A stretch of DNA of 29,571 nucleotides, from positions 1-29,571 of IMG/VR virus record IMGVR_UViG_3300043803_001411; one strand, 5' to 3'. The stretch is from a virus. The notes under the pieces were generated by a model that was not told the DNA's origin, did no database searches, and was given only the letters and a program-made list of their open reading frames with translations. This document shows positions 1 to 8,031 of the stretch, one piece after another. How positions within the stretch are numbered: position 1 is the first letter of the stretch; every line of letters begins with the position of its first letter. The translations under genes were made by a program, and so were the position numbers.

Positions 1-1958
1 TTTGCTCCTGAAATACCTGCTGAAATTGATGACGCTGAGCCATTTGTTCCAACAATTCCGTATTCAGTGATTGCAATGTTATCTGAAGAGTCAAGTGTCA
101 AAAGGACCTTTGATATTTCAGTATGTGTTCCGTAGGCAACCTTTACAAGGTATTCTGCTGAACGGTAGTCAGCCTTTGCGAAGGCGTGTGCTACTTGAAT
201 TCCTGCTGTTGGTGCTGAAAGTGTTGCTGCGACCTGCTTAGCAACTGAGTTTAACTCAACTGAAGTAAATGAACGATCTGTTCCATCTACCGCAGTACGA
301 GCACGAGCATCTGTGAAGTACTTGTTTGTTGTACCTTCTACAAGGTCATCAGTATCAGAATCTGCTACACCGTTTTCTGCGGTAATAGTAAGTCCTGCAC
401 CTGTGCCTGTGATTGTAATATTTGTTAGTGCTGCACCAGTTAAAAGTTGTGCTGCTGAAGTCTTAGCACGAGAATCTGTGAAGTAAAGGTTTGTTGAACC
501 CTCTTCAATGTCATCTGTGTCAAGTTCATCAATTGCATCACCGATTGTTCCACCTACAGCGTCAATTGCTCGCTGGTTTGTGAAGTAAAGGTTTGTGCCT
601 TCTTCGATGTCTGTTGTACTAAGAGCGTCAACTGCGGTTGTAATTGCAGAGTTTCTGTCAATTACTTCCTGGCCAATTGCTGCGTTGATCGCAGAGTTAC
701 GGTTTGTAACCTCTGTATCAATTGCTGAAGAAATTGCAGAGTTACGGTCTGCCACTTCTTGTGTAATCTTTCCATCAGTGTAGATATTTGCATCTGACTC
801 TGCTGCATTAGCCTTAGATGTTGCATCTAGTGCGGCAGTTGCTTCTGCTGCTGCTTGTGCAGCATTTGCTTTTGAAGTTGCATCTGCTGATGCAGTTGCT
901 TCTGCTGCTGTTTGGGCTGCTGATGCATATCCCTGTGCTGCTGTATCAAGATCAGAGATCTCTCCATCTACATAGGCTGTGTCAGCCTTTGTTGCAACCA
1001 AGTTAGCAACATCTGTTGCATAGTTTGGATTGTCAGCGATTGCTGCTGCCAACTCGTTAAGAGTGTCAAGAAGTTCTGGTGCTTGACCTACAAGTGCAGC
1101 AACTTCTGCATCTGTGTAAGCATTAGCAGATAAAATTGCTTCAGACTTTGCTGTAGCAATATCTCCAGTTACTGTTGTATAGAGTGATGAGTTTGCATTT
1201 GATGCAGTTAACTCTGCTGCTGCTTGTGCAGCATTTGCTTTTGAAGTTGCATCTGCTGATGCAGTTGCTTCTGCTGCTGCTTGTGCAGCGTTAGCCTTTG
1301 AGGTTGCGTCTGCTGATGCAGTTGCAATAGCATCTGTTTCAGCCTGGTCTGCATAAGCCTTTAGCGAAAGATCAAGTGATCCAATTTCGTCATCTGTGTA
1401 AGAATTTGCTGATGCAAGTGCTGCATCTGCCTTGGTTGTAGCATCTGCTGCTGCTGCAGAAATAGCATCTGCTTCTGCTGTATCAGCATATGACTGGTAA
1501 GCAGTTGTAATTGCTGTCTCACGGCCATCTGTGTATTCTTCTGCTGCAGTTATTGCTTCGCTTTTTGCTGTAGAAACTTCTGCATCTGTTGCAAAAGATC
1601 CACCAAGTGTTGTTGAGATTTGTACGTTTGCTGTACCATCAAAAGATACAGAACCTGTTACGTCTCCTGTAAGTTCAATTGTACGAGATGTCTCAAGTGC
1701 TGTTGCTGTGTCTGCATTACCAGTTAAGTTACCAGTTACATTTGCTGTAATTGTTCCTGCAGCAAAGTCACCATTAGCATCACGCTTTACAACCTTATTT
1801 GCTTCGTTAGCAGATGTTGCTGTTCCACCAATAAGATTGACGATGTATGTTTGGTCTGCTGTCTTCTTTGTAAGAACGTCAAAACCGTTAACTGTCGCTG
1901 TTGTACCCTCAACGATTAAACCACTCTTAATTTTAAAATCTTTATTTACTGTTGCCAT
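1..1958 (-). CDS. Tail fibre / tail-associated structural protein (C-terminus off the edge)
   Basis: The frame opens at ATG 1956-1958, behind AGGAGAT, and runs off the left edge; about 652 codons are visible. After a short N-terminal segment (MATVNKDFKIKSG) come repeated Ala-rich stretches of the type ASADATSKANAAQAAAEAT, which look like a long coiled coil, most likely trimeric. Near the visible end are three copies of a NLYFTNQRA / NLYFTDSRA / NKYFTDARA motif seen in many phage tail-fibre and virion proteins. The last visible residues (AEYLVKV... ITEYGIVGTNG) match a module that makes up the neighbouring protein at 1977-2423. The role as an elongated host-recognition fibre is inferred from this layout. 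The receptor-binding tip would be outside the window. Confidence 0.85.
   Translation of the reverse strand, partial: MATVNKDFKIKSGLIVEGTTATVNGFDVLTKKTADQTYIVNLIGGTATSANEANKVVKRDANGDFAAGTITANVTGNLTGNADTATALETSRTIELTGDVTGSVSFDGTANVQISTTLGGSFATDAEVSTAKSEAITAAEEYTDGRETAITTAYQSYADTAEADAISAAAADATTKADAALASANSYTDDEIGSLDLSLKAYADQAETDAIATASADATSKANAAQAAAEATASADATSKANAAQAAAELTASNANSSLYTTVTGDIATAKSEAILSANAYTDAEVAALVGQAPELLDTLNELAAAIADNPNYATDVANLVATKADTAYVDGEISDLDTAAQGYASAAQTAAEATASADATSKANAAQAAAEATAALDATSKANAAESDANIYTDGKITQEVADRNSAISSAIDTEVTNRNSAINAAIGQEVIDRNSAITTAVDALSTTDIEEGTNLYFTNQRAIDAVGGTIGDAIDELDTDDIEEGSTNLYFTDSRAKTSAAQLLTGAALTNITITGTGAGLTITAENGVADSDTDDLVEGTTNKYFTDARARTAVDGTDRSFTSVELNSVAKQVAATLSAPTAGIQVAHAFAKADYRSAEYLVKVAYGTHTEISKVLLTLDSSDNIAITEYGIVGTNGSASSISAGISGA
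844..910. repeat. 67-bp direct repeat in the tail-fibre gene, copy 1
   Basis: Identical over 67 bp to 1213-1279, with a diverged partial third copy following at about 1276-1323. It encodes the Ala-rich coiled-coil repeat. Recombination between copies would delete or add in-frame coiled-coil length (offset 369 bp, a multiple of 3). Confidence 0.85.
1213..1279. repeat. 67-bp direct repeat in the tail-fibre gene, copy 2
   Basis: Perfect copy of 844-910, in the same reading frame. Confidence 0.85.
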
Positions 1959-1976
1959 TTTTTATATCTCCTTTTA

Positions 1977-2423
1977 TTATGCCTTAAGTCCCATACGTGC
2001 GTAACGTACAGTGACTGGCTTGATCGCAGGATCTGGAGTGACTGTAATAGCCACGGTATTTCCAGTGCGAGAGACATTAATGGTGCCAATATTCCCATCA
2101 TTGTCGATTGTTCCATACTCGCTGACTGATACATTTGTACCGTCAACAAGAATTGTCATTTCAGTTGCGTAGAACTTGTTGTCCCCTGCTGAAGTCTTTG
2201 ATATTGAAATAATATACTTCACCATACGCCAAACTGTAGCGTCAAAGTTATCAATAACAGTTAAGTTCTCAATACCATTGATTGTGTTTTCATTGTTACC
2301 TGATGAACCCAGATCGGTTGACTGAGCAGAAAGGGTATCGATTAAATCTACATAATTTTCTTGAGTAGGTCTATCTCCTGTTTGGAATAGGCCCTTAACT
2401 CCTGAAATTGATATCTTTGCCAT
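1977..2423 (-). CDS. Small virion protein with EYG-type beta module
   Basis: 148 aa, starting MAKISISGVKGLFQTGDRPTQ. The C-terminal half (WRMVKYIISI...TEMTILVDGTNVSVSEYGTI) resembles the end of the tail-fibre protein at 1-1958 (YRSAEYLVKV...SKVLLTLDSSDNIAITEYGI). Both therefore seem to carry the same beta-rich virion module found in structural proteins of large phages. No signal peptide or membrane segment is seen. There is no good Shine-Dalgarno; instead an extended -10 (TGA-TATAAT) ends 6 nt before the ATG, so the mRNA may be leaderless. A tail or neck-fibre role is inferred from neighbours. Confidence 0.75.
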   Translation of the reverse strand: MAKISISGVKGLFQTGDRPTQENYVDLIDTLSAQSTDLGSSGNNENTINGIENLTVIDNFDATVWRMVKYIISISKTSAGDNKFYATEMTILVDGTNVSVSEYGTIDNDGNIGTINVSRTGNTVAITVTPDPAIKPVTVRYARMGLKA

Positions 2424-2429
2424 GCCGTA

Positions 2430-2435
2430 ATTATA
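2430..2435 (-). promoter_or_regulatory. Extended -10 of a leaderless late promoter (for 1977-2423)
   Basis: Minus strand TGA-TATAAT, 6 nt from the ATG at 2423, with no -35 hexamer 16-18 bp upstream. Same layout as the boxes at 3098, 3651, 12668, 13404, 13893 and 17052. Confidence 0.6.
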
Positions 2436-2456
2436 TCATCCCTTTTAATAGTACTA

Positions 2457-2681
2457 TTAAAGAATATAGTTGCTATAGCCAATAACCTGAAGAGGAATGC
2501 CTGGTGTATTTCCTAAACCAATAGCCTGTATTTGAATGGCCGTAAACTTAACTCTAAATGGCAAAACCTCAGTAATTATTGTTTTTCTTGTAAAATTTTC
2601 TATCTGAACTTCAGGATAGTCTATTGGGAATATTCTTTCTGTCTTTCCTTGCAGCGTATCAAGTAGTTTTGCTGTTGCCAT
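2457..2681 (-). CDS. Small virion-region protein, unknown
   Basis: 74 aa, MATAKLLDTLQGKTERIFPI..., probably beta-rich, no motif recognised. Its ATG overlaps the stop of 2681-3091 by one base (TAATG), so it should be translationally coupled to that gene. Its place among fibre and baseplate-type genes suggests a structural or assembly role. Confidence 0.65.
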   Translation of the reverse strand: MATAKLLDTLQGKTERIFPIDYPEVQIENFTRKTIITEVLPFRVKFTAIQIQAIGLGNTPGIPLQVIGYSNYIL

Positions 2682-3091
2682 TAATCTGTTACATCTTCAA
2701 GGATAATCATGCTACCCTGGCAAACTGTCCAAACTCTTGAAGGATCACTAACCTGAATATCAAAGATGTCTCCTGTCTGCAAAACATTAGATTCCTCTGC
2801 GGTAAGCCAAACTGTAAACTCTCCAACTAAGTCATCTTCGTCTGCAACTGGATGCAATGCCATAATTGTTGTAGCATTGTCTGTAATAATTCCAGGGGTT
2901 GATGTTGGTCTTTTAATCTTCATAGCAATATCCCATTCAGACCCTGCGCCTTTTAGAATCAAAGGCTCTTTTGCATCATCTGTTACATAAACCTTGAAAC
3001 CAGAAGTATCTCCACGAACAACAGTCCAAATAACTGTAGGTGGCTTATTGCCAATATCGTATGATGTTTGAGAACCTCTTAAATTTGCCAT
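2681..3091 (-). CDS. Baseplate-adaptor-like protein, RGDT module
   Basis: 136 aa. After a short tail the protein carries VIWTVVRGDTSGFKVYVTDD, then a beta-rich stretch, LQTGDIFDIQV, and ends near W..CQGSMIILEDVTD. The same order (W..VRGDTS, DD, FD.QV, W..GTI..LGDVTG) occurs in 13504-13884 and, more distantly, at the N-terminus of 11348-12661 ([13 protein letters not shown] ... YVYDVEVRK ... [11 protein letters not shown]). This resembles an N-terminal Ig-like module of baseplate upper proteins that docks fibres; that link is inferred from the pattern. An extended -10 (TGA-TATAAT) sits 6 nt before the ATG and there is no Shine-Dalgarno. Confidence 0.75.
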   Translation of the reverse strand: MANLRGSQTSYDIGNKPPTVIWTVVRGDTSGFKVYVTDDAKEPLILKGAGSEWDIAMKIKRPTSTPGIITDNATTIMALHPVADEDDLVGEFTVWLTAEESNVLQTGDIFDIQVSDPSRVWTVCQGSMIILEDVTD

Positions 3092-3097
3092 AATGTT

Positions 3098-3103
3098 ATT
3101 ATA
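3098..3103 (-). promoter_or_regulatory. Extended -10 of a leaderless late promoter (for 2681-3091)
   Basis: TGA-TATAAT, 6 nt before the ATG at 3091. The TGA of the extended element is also the stop codon of the upstream gene 3104-3643. Confidence 0.6.
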
Positions 3104-3643
3104 TCACGACAAACCGTCTTTGAGTGCACCCCAAGTACCGTTTCCTTTTGCTTGAACAATTAACAAACCTTGTGCACCCAAAACTGCAGCAACAGCAACA
3201 TATCTTGCTGGCCCAGTTGCTGGACGACCTTCAACTAAGTTTCCATGACTATTAACATATATTTTTGCTCCTACAGTATAGGCTATTCCTGTTAGGTTCA
3301 TTTGTAAAACTCCAGAAACAACTACGACACCCTCTGCATTGTTTGCTATAGTGCTTTGTACTATTCCAAGAATTGGAACATCTGGGTTATGTGTAGGGCT
3401 TGATGGATTATATTTTTCTACCGTTGGCAAACCAGAAATGCTTCCAGAAATAAAAACGGGAGTTCCAGCAATTAAAGACACCCCAGAGTTATTTTTAACT
3501 TTAGAAGAAACACTTGTCATTCCTAATGGTGGCAAAATATTATTTAAAGCATCAACTAAAACTTTAAAGTCTCCGTGTACATTAACGGGATCTGATGCTT
3601 CAGGATACTTCATGCTAGGATAATTAGATGATGATATAGCCAT
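3104..3643 (-). CDS. Virion structural protein, repeat-like beta protein
   Basis: 179 aa. The body has the pattern VKNNSGVSLIAGTPVFISGS ... ILGIVQSTIANNAEGVVVVS ... YTVGAKIYVNSHGNLV ... VGxVLGAQGLL-type strands. This is common in phage head- or tail-fibre proteins and cyanophage-type structural proteins, where 'N.SG..I..G.PVY', 'GI', 'G.V...G' and 'G..LY.' recur. It is likely an all-beta virion decoration or fibre component; the exact role is not assignable. An extended -10 TGG-TATAAT lies 7 nt before the ATG. Confidence 0.75.
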   Translation of the reverse strand: MAISSSNYPSMKYPEASDPVNVHGDFKVLVDALNNILPPLGMTSVSSKVKNNSGVSLIAGTPVFISGSISGLPTVEKYNPSSPTHNPDVPILGIVQSTIANNAEGVVVVSGVLQMNLTGIAYTVGAKIYVNSHGNLVEGRPATGPARYVAVAAVLGAQGLLIVQAKGNGTWGALKDGLS

Positions 3644-3650
3644 AATATTT

Positions 3651-3656
3651 ATTATA
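3651..3656 (-). promoter_or_regulatory. Extended -10 of a leaderless late promoter (for 3104-3643)
   Basis: TGG-TATAAT, 7 nt before the ATG at 3643, with no -35. It faces the plus-strand promoter at 3670-3699, so this short gap is divergent. Confidence 0.6.
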
Positions 3657-3669
3657 CCACCCTATAAAG

Positions 3670-3699
3670 TTGACTTTTGACATAATTTTATGTTATACT
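3670..3699 (+). promoter_or_regulatory. Promoter of the lysozyme-like gene
   Basis: TTGACT (3670-3675), 18-bp spacer, extended -10 TGT-TATACT (3694-3699). A second TTGACA (3677-3682) lies exactly 11 bp from the -10, the spacing used by the TGTCAG boxes of the early region. The leader then has a small inverted repeat, AACACC (3707-3712) / GGTGTT (3719-3724), before the ribosome binding site AAGGAGG. Confidence 0.75.
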
Positions 3700-3746
3700 T
3701 GGTAGTAACACCTACCAGGGTGTTATTGTTTTCTAAGGAGGAAACT

Positions 3747-4310
3747 ATGATTAAATTTATCGAAAGAAACAAAGAGATCATTAGCACACTCAGTATCGTG
3801 GCACTTGTCAGTGTATTTTCTAATGCTGCTAATGCTACACCAGAACTAAGTACAAAGAACAACCTTAGCCTTGAACAGGCTCAGACAGTAGACACAACCT
3901 CGAAAGAGGTTTTTTTGGTTTCTAAGGAAAAAATGTTGGAGAGTTTTGCAAACAAGACATCTCTTACTGACTTAGAACTAAAGAAAATGCTATCCCTGGT
4001 TGGATTTAAGGGCCAGAACCTTGTTGAGGCTTGGGCTGTAGCAAAGAAAGAGTCTAATGGTCGCCCATTGGCTTTTAACGGAAATGAAAGCACTGGAGAC
4101 TCCTCATACGGAATATTCCAGATAAATATGATTGACTCGCTTGGCCCTGATCGTAGAGACAAGTTTGAGTTATCTGCAAATGCTGAACTTTTTAACCCAG
4201 TTTTAAATGCACAAATTGCACACCACATGAGCAACGGTGGAGAAAACTGGACTGCCTGGAAAGGCATGACCCCAAGAACTAAGTTCTGGATGTCTAAATT
4301 CCCTAAGTAG
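3747..4310 (+). CDS. Secreted lysozyme-like / lytic transglycosylase protein
   Basis: 187 aa from the ATG behind AAGGAGG; a longer in-frame extension upstream covers the promoter and is rejected. Residues 1-30 form a signal peptide (Lys/Arg start, hydrophobic STLSIVALVSVFSNAANA, likely cut after ANA). The C-terminal domain has AVAKKESNGRPLAFNGN, DSSYGIFQIN and LFNPVLNAQIAHHMSNGG, which is the SLT/goose-lysozyme pattern with a catalytic Glu in KKESNG. It should cut peptidoglycan glycan strands in the envelope. It is the only plus-strand gene in the late block and meets the epimerase gene tail to tail with a 1-bp gap. It could be a signal-arrest-type endolysin or a secreted superinfection/lysis factor. 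Confidence 0.85.
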   Translation: MIKFIERNKEIISTLSIVALVSVFSNAANATPELSTKNNLSLEQAQTVDTTSKEVFLVSKEKMLESFANKTSLTDLELKKMLSLVGFKGQNLVEAWAVAKKESNGRPLAFNGNESTGDSSYGIFQINMIDSLGPDRRDKFELSANAELFNPVLNAQIAHHMSNGGENWTAWKGMTPRTKFWMSKFPK

Positions 4311-4311
4311 G

Positions 4312-5343
4312 TTAGTGCTGGGGCTTTTCTATTTGATCTTTAATCCAAAGATAGGTATTTTTAATTCCTTCTTTTAAGGTCATAGAATAGTCCCAGCCTA
4401 ATTCTTTTCTAACCAAGTCATTATTGGAATTTCTTCCTCTAACACCTAGTGGGCCAGGAATATGGTTCTTATCTAAAACCTTACCCTCTATGCTACAAGC
4501 AATGTCAACCAACTGATTGATAGTAACCATCTCTTCAGATCCAATATTGACTGGACCCTTAAAGTCAGACTGCATAAGTCTTCTTGTTGCCTCTATGCAT
4601 TCATCTATGTATAAGAATGAACGAGTCTGTTCTCCGTCCCCCCAGATTTCTATAGAATCATCTGCTTTTATAACTTTTCGACACATTGCAGCAGGTGCTT
4701 TCTCTTTTCCACCGTCCCAAGTTCCTTCTGGGCCATATATGTTGTGGTATCTAGCAATTGCTACTGGTATCTTGTTATTTTTATTAAATGCCAAAAACAT
4801 TCTTTCACTAAATAACTTTTCCCATCCATACTCGCTATCAGGATCTGCAGGGTATGCATCAGATTCTTTAAGTCCAGGGTTATTAACATCTAACTGTTTG
4901 TAGTCTGGATACATGCAGGCAGAACTTGAATAAAATATTTTGGTCTTATTGATTTCATATTTTTCGTTAAGTCTTGACTGCGCTCTAAGAAGATTAAGAT
5001 TAATTAAAGCAGAGTTTTCCATAATTTGAGAATCGTTGTCTCCAGTAAAGATATATCCAGCACCACCCATATCTGCTGCAAATTGATAAATCTCGTCAAA
5101 CCCCGTAATTAACTTATATGGAATTTCATTGTAGAAGTTTCCCTGATATCCCTTAAACTGAATAGCCTTTTCAACATTTTCATAAACAGACAAATCTCTT
5201 TCGATAAACTCATCTGCCTGTGTTTCTGAAAAATCTGGATGCTTTAAATCAACACCTCTAACCCAGTATCCTTCTGACTTTAACCTATTTACCATGTGGC
5301 TACCTATAAAGCCACCTGCTCCTAGAACTAATGCTGTCTTCAT
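4312..5343 (-). CDS. gme: GDP-mannose 3,5-epimerase-like SDR enzyme
   Basis: 343 aa extended SDR protein. The NAD-binding GAGGFIG is at residues 8-14 and the catalytic Tyr/Lys pair (YGWEK) at 172/176. Family-specific motifs match plant-type GDP-mannose 3,5-epimerase closely: ADMGGAGYIF, SSACMYP with the acid/base Cys at 143, RYHNIYGPEGTW, GGKEKAPAAMCRK with the second catalytic Lys, WGDGEQTRSFLYIDE and HIPGPLGVRGRNS. The known family converts GDP-D-mannose to GDP-L-galactose (and GDP-L-gulose). Length is near the family norm minus the plant N-terminal extension, so it looks intact. GAGGAATAA precedes the ATG. It is the last gene of the modification cassette, and a nucleotide-sugar supply role fits the glycosyltransferase-like gene at 6407-7438. 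Confidence 0.9.
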   Translation of the reverse strand: MKTALVLGAGGFIGSHMVNRLKSEGYWVRGVDLKHPDFSETQADEFIERDLSVYENVEKAIQFKGYQGNFYNEIPYKLITGFDEIYQFAADMGGAGYIFTGDNDSQIMENSALINLNLLRAQSRLNEKYEINKTKIFYSSSACMYPDYKQLDVNNPGLKESDAYPADPDSEYGWEKLFSERMFLAFNKNNKIPVAIARYHNIYGPEGTWDGGKEKAPAAMCRKVIKADDSIEIWGDGEQTRSFLYIDECIEATRRLMQSDFKGPVNIGSEEMVTINQLVDIACSIEGKVLDKNHIPGPLGVRGRNSNNDLVRKELGWDYSMTLKEGIKNTYLWIKDQIEKPQH

Positions 5344-5385
5344 TTATTCCTCACAATTCTCTTAATCAAAGTATATAGCAATATT

Positions 5386-6336
5386 TTAAAGTATTGGCGA
5401 TATCTGTTTTTCCCAAAACTCCGATATATGCAGGTGCTTATGAAGCCCAGGGTGTGGCCAATGTGCGCCAGGCCCTTTACCAGATCTTCCATAATCATAT
5501 GCAATTTTGTGGTAATCGTAAGCATAATCAAATATTTCTGGATACTGATCCTTGTACTCTTTATGGCATCCCTGCCAGTTTATCATCTCATAATGAGGAG
5601 GCAAAGCATCAATATTTTTTGGATTAACAAGAAACTCAAAGTGTGGGGCAAACTCTTTTTTTGTTGTATCTGGAACATAGTGTCTAAAGTTATTTTTTAG
5701 AAACTCTTCTTGATCATCAGTCAGACCATTTGACCAACACGACCAGTATAGTTTTATGTTGTTTGATTCGCAAAATGCTTCTAACATTTTTATATGATCA
5801 AGGTTTTGATAGTAAACCCACTCATACGGGAGTATCTCTTCATAGTCCCAAGGGGCAGAAACTTTTGTCTTTTTTGGCTTATGATTAATAAACCACTCCT
5901 GCATTCTGTCTCCATCTGGCGAAACAAAATAAAATCTTTCGAAATTAGCAAAATGAGCAATAACAATTTCTGGCTTATATTGATATTGATGAATCATTCC
6001 AAAAAAACTTGAAACAAGTTTATTCGCAGCAGCACCCGAATAAGATATATTACCTATAGGAACCTCAATGCGAGAAGAGAGTAAGTCTGTCCACCTAAGA
6101 TCCTGTGGCATGCCTTGCCCAAGCGTTATAGAGCAGCCTAGAGCAACGATTGGTGGTTTTGTAGAAAACTCTATAGACCTTAAGTCATCACTGTTCCATT
6201 TATAGTCATATTCTGGCCTTGGTATTTCAGCATGAACTGCTAACACTTCTGTTGTGTGAGAATAGTCTTTTTTGGGATTGTTCTTATCAATTAGGTGATT
6301 TGGAATTACTCTTGGATTGAACATGTCAAATAGCAT
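5386..6336 (-). CDS. SGNH-hydrolase-like protein (cassette copy)
   Basis: 316 aa. Block I is IVALGCSITLGQGM with the presumed nucleophile Ser69, followed by W..LLSSRI and a Gly block (NISYSGAAANK). The block V region near the C-terminus is GAHWPHPGLHKHLH, which supplies candidate His residues. This pattern matches the SGNH/GDSL-type proteins found in phage structural or glycan-modification loci, which include esterases and O-acetyl transferases or hydrolases acting on sugars. Substrate is unknown. There is no signal peptide, so it would act in the cytoplasm, perhaps on fibre glycans. No strong ribosome binding site is seen; an internal start at Met5 is possible. A second, diverged member lies at 14154-15041. 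Confidence 0.75.
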   Translation of the reverse strand: MLFDMFNPRVIPNHLIDKNNPKKDYSHTTEVLAVHAEIPRPEYDYKWNSDDLRSIEFSTKPPIVALGCSITLGQGMPQDLRWTDLLSSRIEVPIGNISYSGAAANKLVSSFFGMIHQYQYKPEIVIAHFANFERFYFVSPDGDRMQEWFINHKPKKTKVSAPWDYEEILPYEWVYYQNLDHIKMLEAFCESNNIKLYWSCWSNGLTDDQEEFLKNNFRHYVPDTTKKEFAPHFEFLVNPKNIDALPPHYEMINWQGCHKEYKDQYPEIFDYAYDYHKIAYDYGRSGKGPGAHWPHPGLHKHLHISEFWEKQISPIL

Positions 6337-6406
6337 TAGTAGATAACATGCCCTTTCTTTATTTTTCTATATTTTCTCCACATTTTAAATTTATATACCA
6401 TTCTTT

Positions 6407-7438
6407 TTAACATATTGACTCTGGCCATTCTCTCCACCACATCTTTTTTCCGTTGTCAATAGGATATTCATTCCAAGAGTATGGCTTTCCAATTGCTTTT
6501 TTAGAATTATCAAAGAAATCCCATGTTTCAATTCCTTTTTGATGTCTATTTCTGTGTATATAGGCAGTATATGTGCTTCCAGGAGTTCCAACAAAATTTG
6601 TTGCATTATGCATTACTAAATTACAAATAAGTCCAAAAACTACCTCATCCTGGAATGGAAGTGCCATAAATTCATCTCTAAAATTGTTTACAATATATTC
6701 ATCTAGTAATATAAACCTATGCTTGTTTTCTTGAACCATCTGGTGACCTGGCTGGCATGTTGAAACAACTATTGGAAGGTTATTTTGTGCAAACCTATCT
6801 AGCCACGATTCAAACATTTCTTGCTTGGTTTCAAACATGTGAACATGATCCGACAACCTTAAATGCATGCCTTGAAATTGTCCAATAGAATAATATATCT
6901 TGTTTGCTAAGTCCACGTATTCTTTTTTAAACTTAACTGATGATATTGCCTTGTCAAGACTTTTGCTTCTGTCATAAAAAAATCTTGAGTACCATCCTAA
7001 AGTTAGTTTTAGATGAAGCGTTTTATCTAGAGGAAGTCTTTTTCTTCCTTCTGCAAAAAACTTTTCATCATCAGAAATTTCTGGCTTGTTACTATAATAA
7101 AAATTATTTAAAATATCATCAATTACAAATTCTTCCTGCTTAAAACTATCTATTTTTTCATCAATAAATATTAGATTTTCGTTAAAGTCTAGAAGGTCTA
7201 AAAGATGAGGATACTGCTCTGGATCTGTAAATCCTTCTCTTTGCTTGTTATAAAATCTACTTGGAGTAAAAATAGGAATAGTTTTAGTGTTATAAAGTTT
7301 TGGGTCTGCACCATACCTTGCGTAATGAACTATTGCTGGAGCGTTTAATTCATGAGAAAGACCAGATGCCAGTTCAAGGCTCATAACTTGATTAATTAAG
7401 CCTGTTGGATTATATAGTTGAAAAAATAACTTATTCAT
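6407..7438 (-). CDS. O-fucosyltransferase-like glycosyltransferase
   Basis: 343 aa. The N-terminal NPTGLINQVMSLELASGL (residues 10-27) resembles the 'G.fNQ...le.A...A' opening of GT-B fucosyltransferases. GQFQGMHLRLSDH (186-198) resembles the 'yigvHlR.gD' donor-site motif, and ATNFVGTPGSTYTAYIHRNR (279-298) the 'A..FiG...StFs..I...R' C-terminal motif of the GDP-fucose O-fucosyltransferase group. I therefore infer use of a GDP-sugar. The epimerase next door makes GDP-L-galactose, which differs from GDP-L-fucose by one hydroxyl, so a GDP-L-galactose donor is plausible. The ATG follows the stop of the oxygenase gene directly (TAG-ATG). Acceptor unknown. Confidence 0.7.
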   Translation of the reverse strand: MNKLFFQLYNPTGLINQVMSLELASGLSHELNAPAIVHYARYGADPKLYNTKTIPIFTPSRFYNKQREGFTDPEQYPHLLDLLDFNENLIFIDEKIDSFKQEEFVIDDILNNFYYSNKPEISDDEKFFAEGRKRLPLDKTLHLKLTLGWYSRFFYDRSKSLDKAISSVKFKKEYVDLANKIYYSIGQFQGMHLRLSDHVHMFETKQEMFESWLDRFAQNNLPIVVSTCQPGHQMVQENKHRFILLDEYIVNNFRDEFMALPFQDEVVFGLICNLVMHNATNFVGTPGSTYTAYIHRNRHQKGIETWDFFDNSKKAIGKPYSWNEYPIDNGKKMWWREWPESIC

Positions 7439-8029
7439 CTACATCATTTCTTGTTTTGGCTCTTCAGTGGTAATCGTTTTACGAATATCTGTGTATAGAT
7501 ATTGAGGTCCATGCTTAAAGAACCAATGGTCTGGTTCTGTATAAAAGAAAAATGCATTTGCTACTAAATTATTTTCTGGATTTGGAAACTCTTCTCTCCA
7601 GTGCTGTTGATCATTACCATATGAAAAAACTGCATCATTTTCTTCAGGCTGAAACTTTTCGCCCTCAACATAAAAATCCCAAGGAGTCTTATGAAAAATT
7701 GTATAGTTGATATGATATGTACAGGCGTTATCGTCAACATGTTTCCAGAGTCTTGCCTGATCTGTTTCATAAATACTAAGAAGACACCAAGAAGGAACTA
7801 GTGTGTTTGATTCAAACTCTTCTCTTGCTAAAGGAAGTAGCATTTCATGAAACCTTCTTAGGGGTTCAATGTTTTCTCCATGCGTTCCGTCCCATATTGC
7901 CCACTGGTGTCTTCCAAATCCTGGCTCAAATGTGTTTTTTTGTGTTGCCCACAAATGCATTGCTAAATTTTGCAAGTTTGTATGTTCGTGCTTTGGAAAT
8001 ATATTTTTTAATAAAAAAGCATCTTTCAT
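7439..8029 (-). CDS. 2OG-Fe(II) oxygenase, prolyl-hydroxylase-like
   Basis: 196 aa from ATG 8029, two bases after the stop of the upstream gene; an alternative ATG at 8053 adds eight residues. The iron-binding facial triad is visible as LWKHVDDNACTYH (His-x-Asp) and, 44 residues after that Asp, QQHWREEF (distal His, with an Arg two residues later that may help hold 2-oxoglutarate). The strands around it (DFYVEGEKFQPEENDAVFSY) match the double-stranded beta-helix of phage and P4H-type oxygenases. The family hydroxylates side chains such as proline using O2 and 2-oxoglutarate. Nearby genes encode Pro-rich and collagen-like fibres, so a fibre proline is a plausible substrate; this is inference. 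Confidence 0.8.
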   Translation of the reverse strand: MKDAFLLKNIFPKHEHTNLQNLAMHLWATQKNTFEPGFGRHQWAIWDGTHGENIEPLRRFHEMLLPLAREEFESNTLVPSWCLLSIYETDQARLWKHVDDNACTYHINYTIFHKTPWDFYVEGEKFQPEENDAVFSYGNDQQHWREEFPNPENNLVANAFFFYTEPDHWFFKHGPQYLYTDIRKTITTEEPKQEMM

Positions 8030-8031
8030 TT

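Noticed and set aside
1531-2004. Open plus-strand frame of 157 codons
   Set aside because: It is antisense to the tail-fibre gene, has no ribosome binding site, and arises from the repetitive Ala-rich coding on the other strand.
3690-3746. N-terminal extension of the lysozyme-like gene
   Set aside because: It would overlap the -10 box and place a hydrophobic segment before a clear signal peptide. ATG 3747 has a perfect ribosome binding site.
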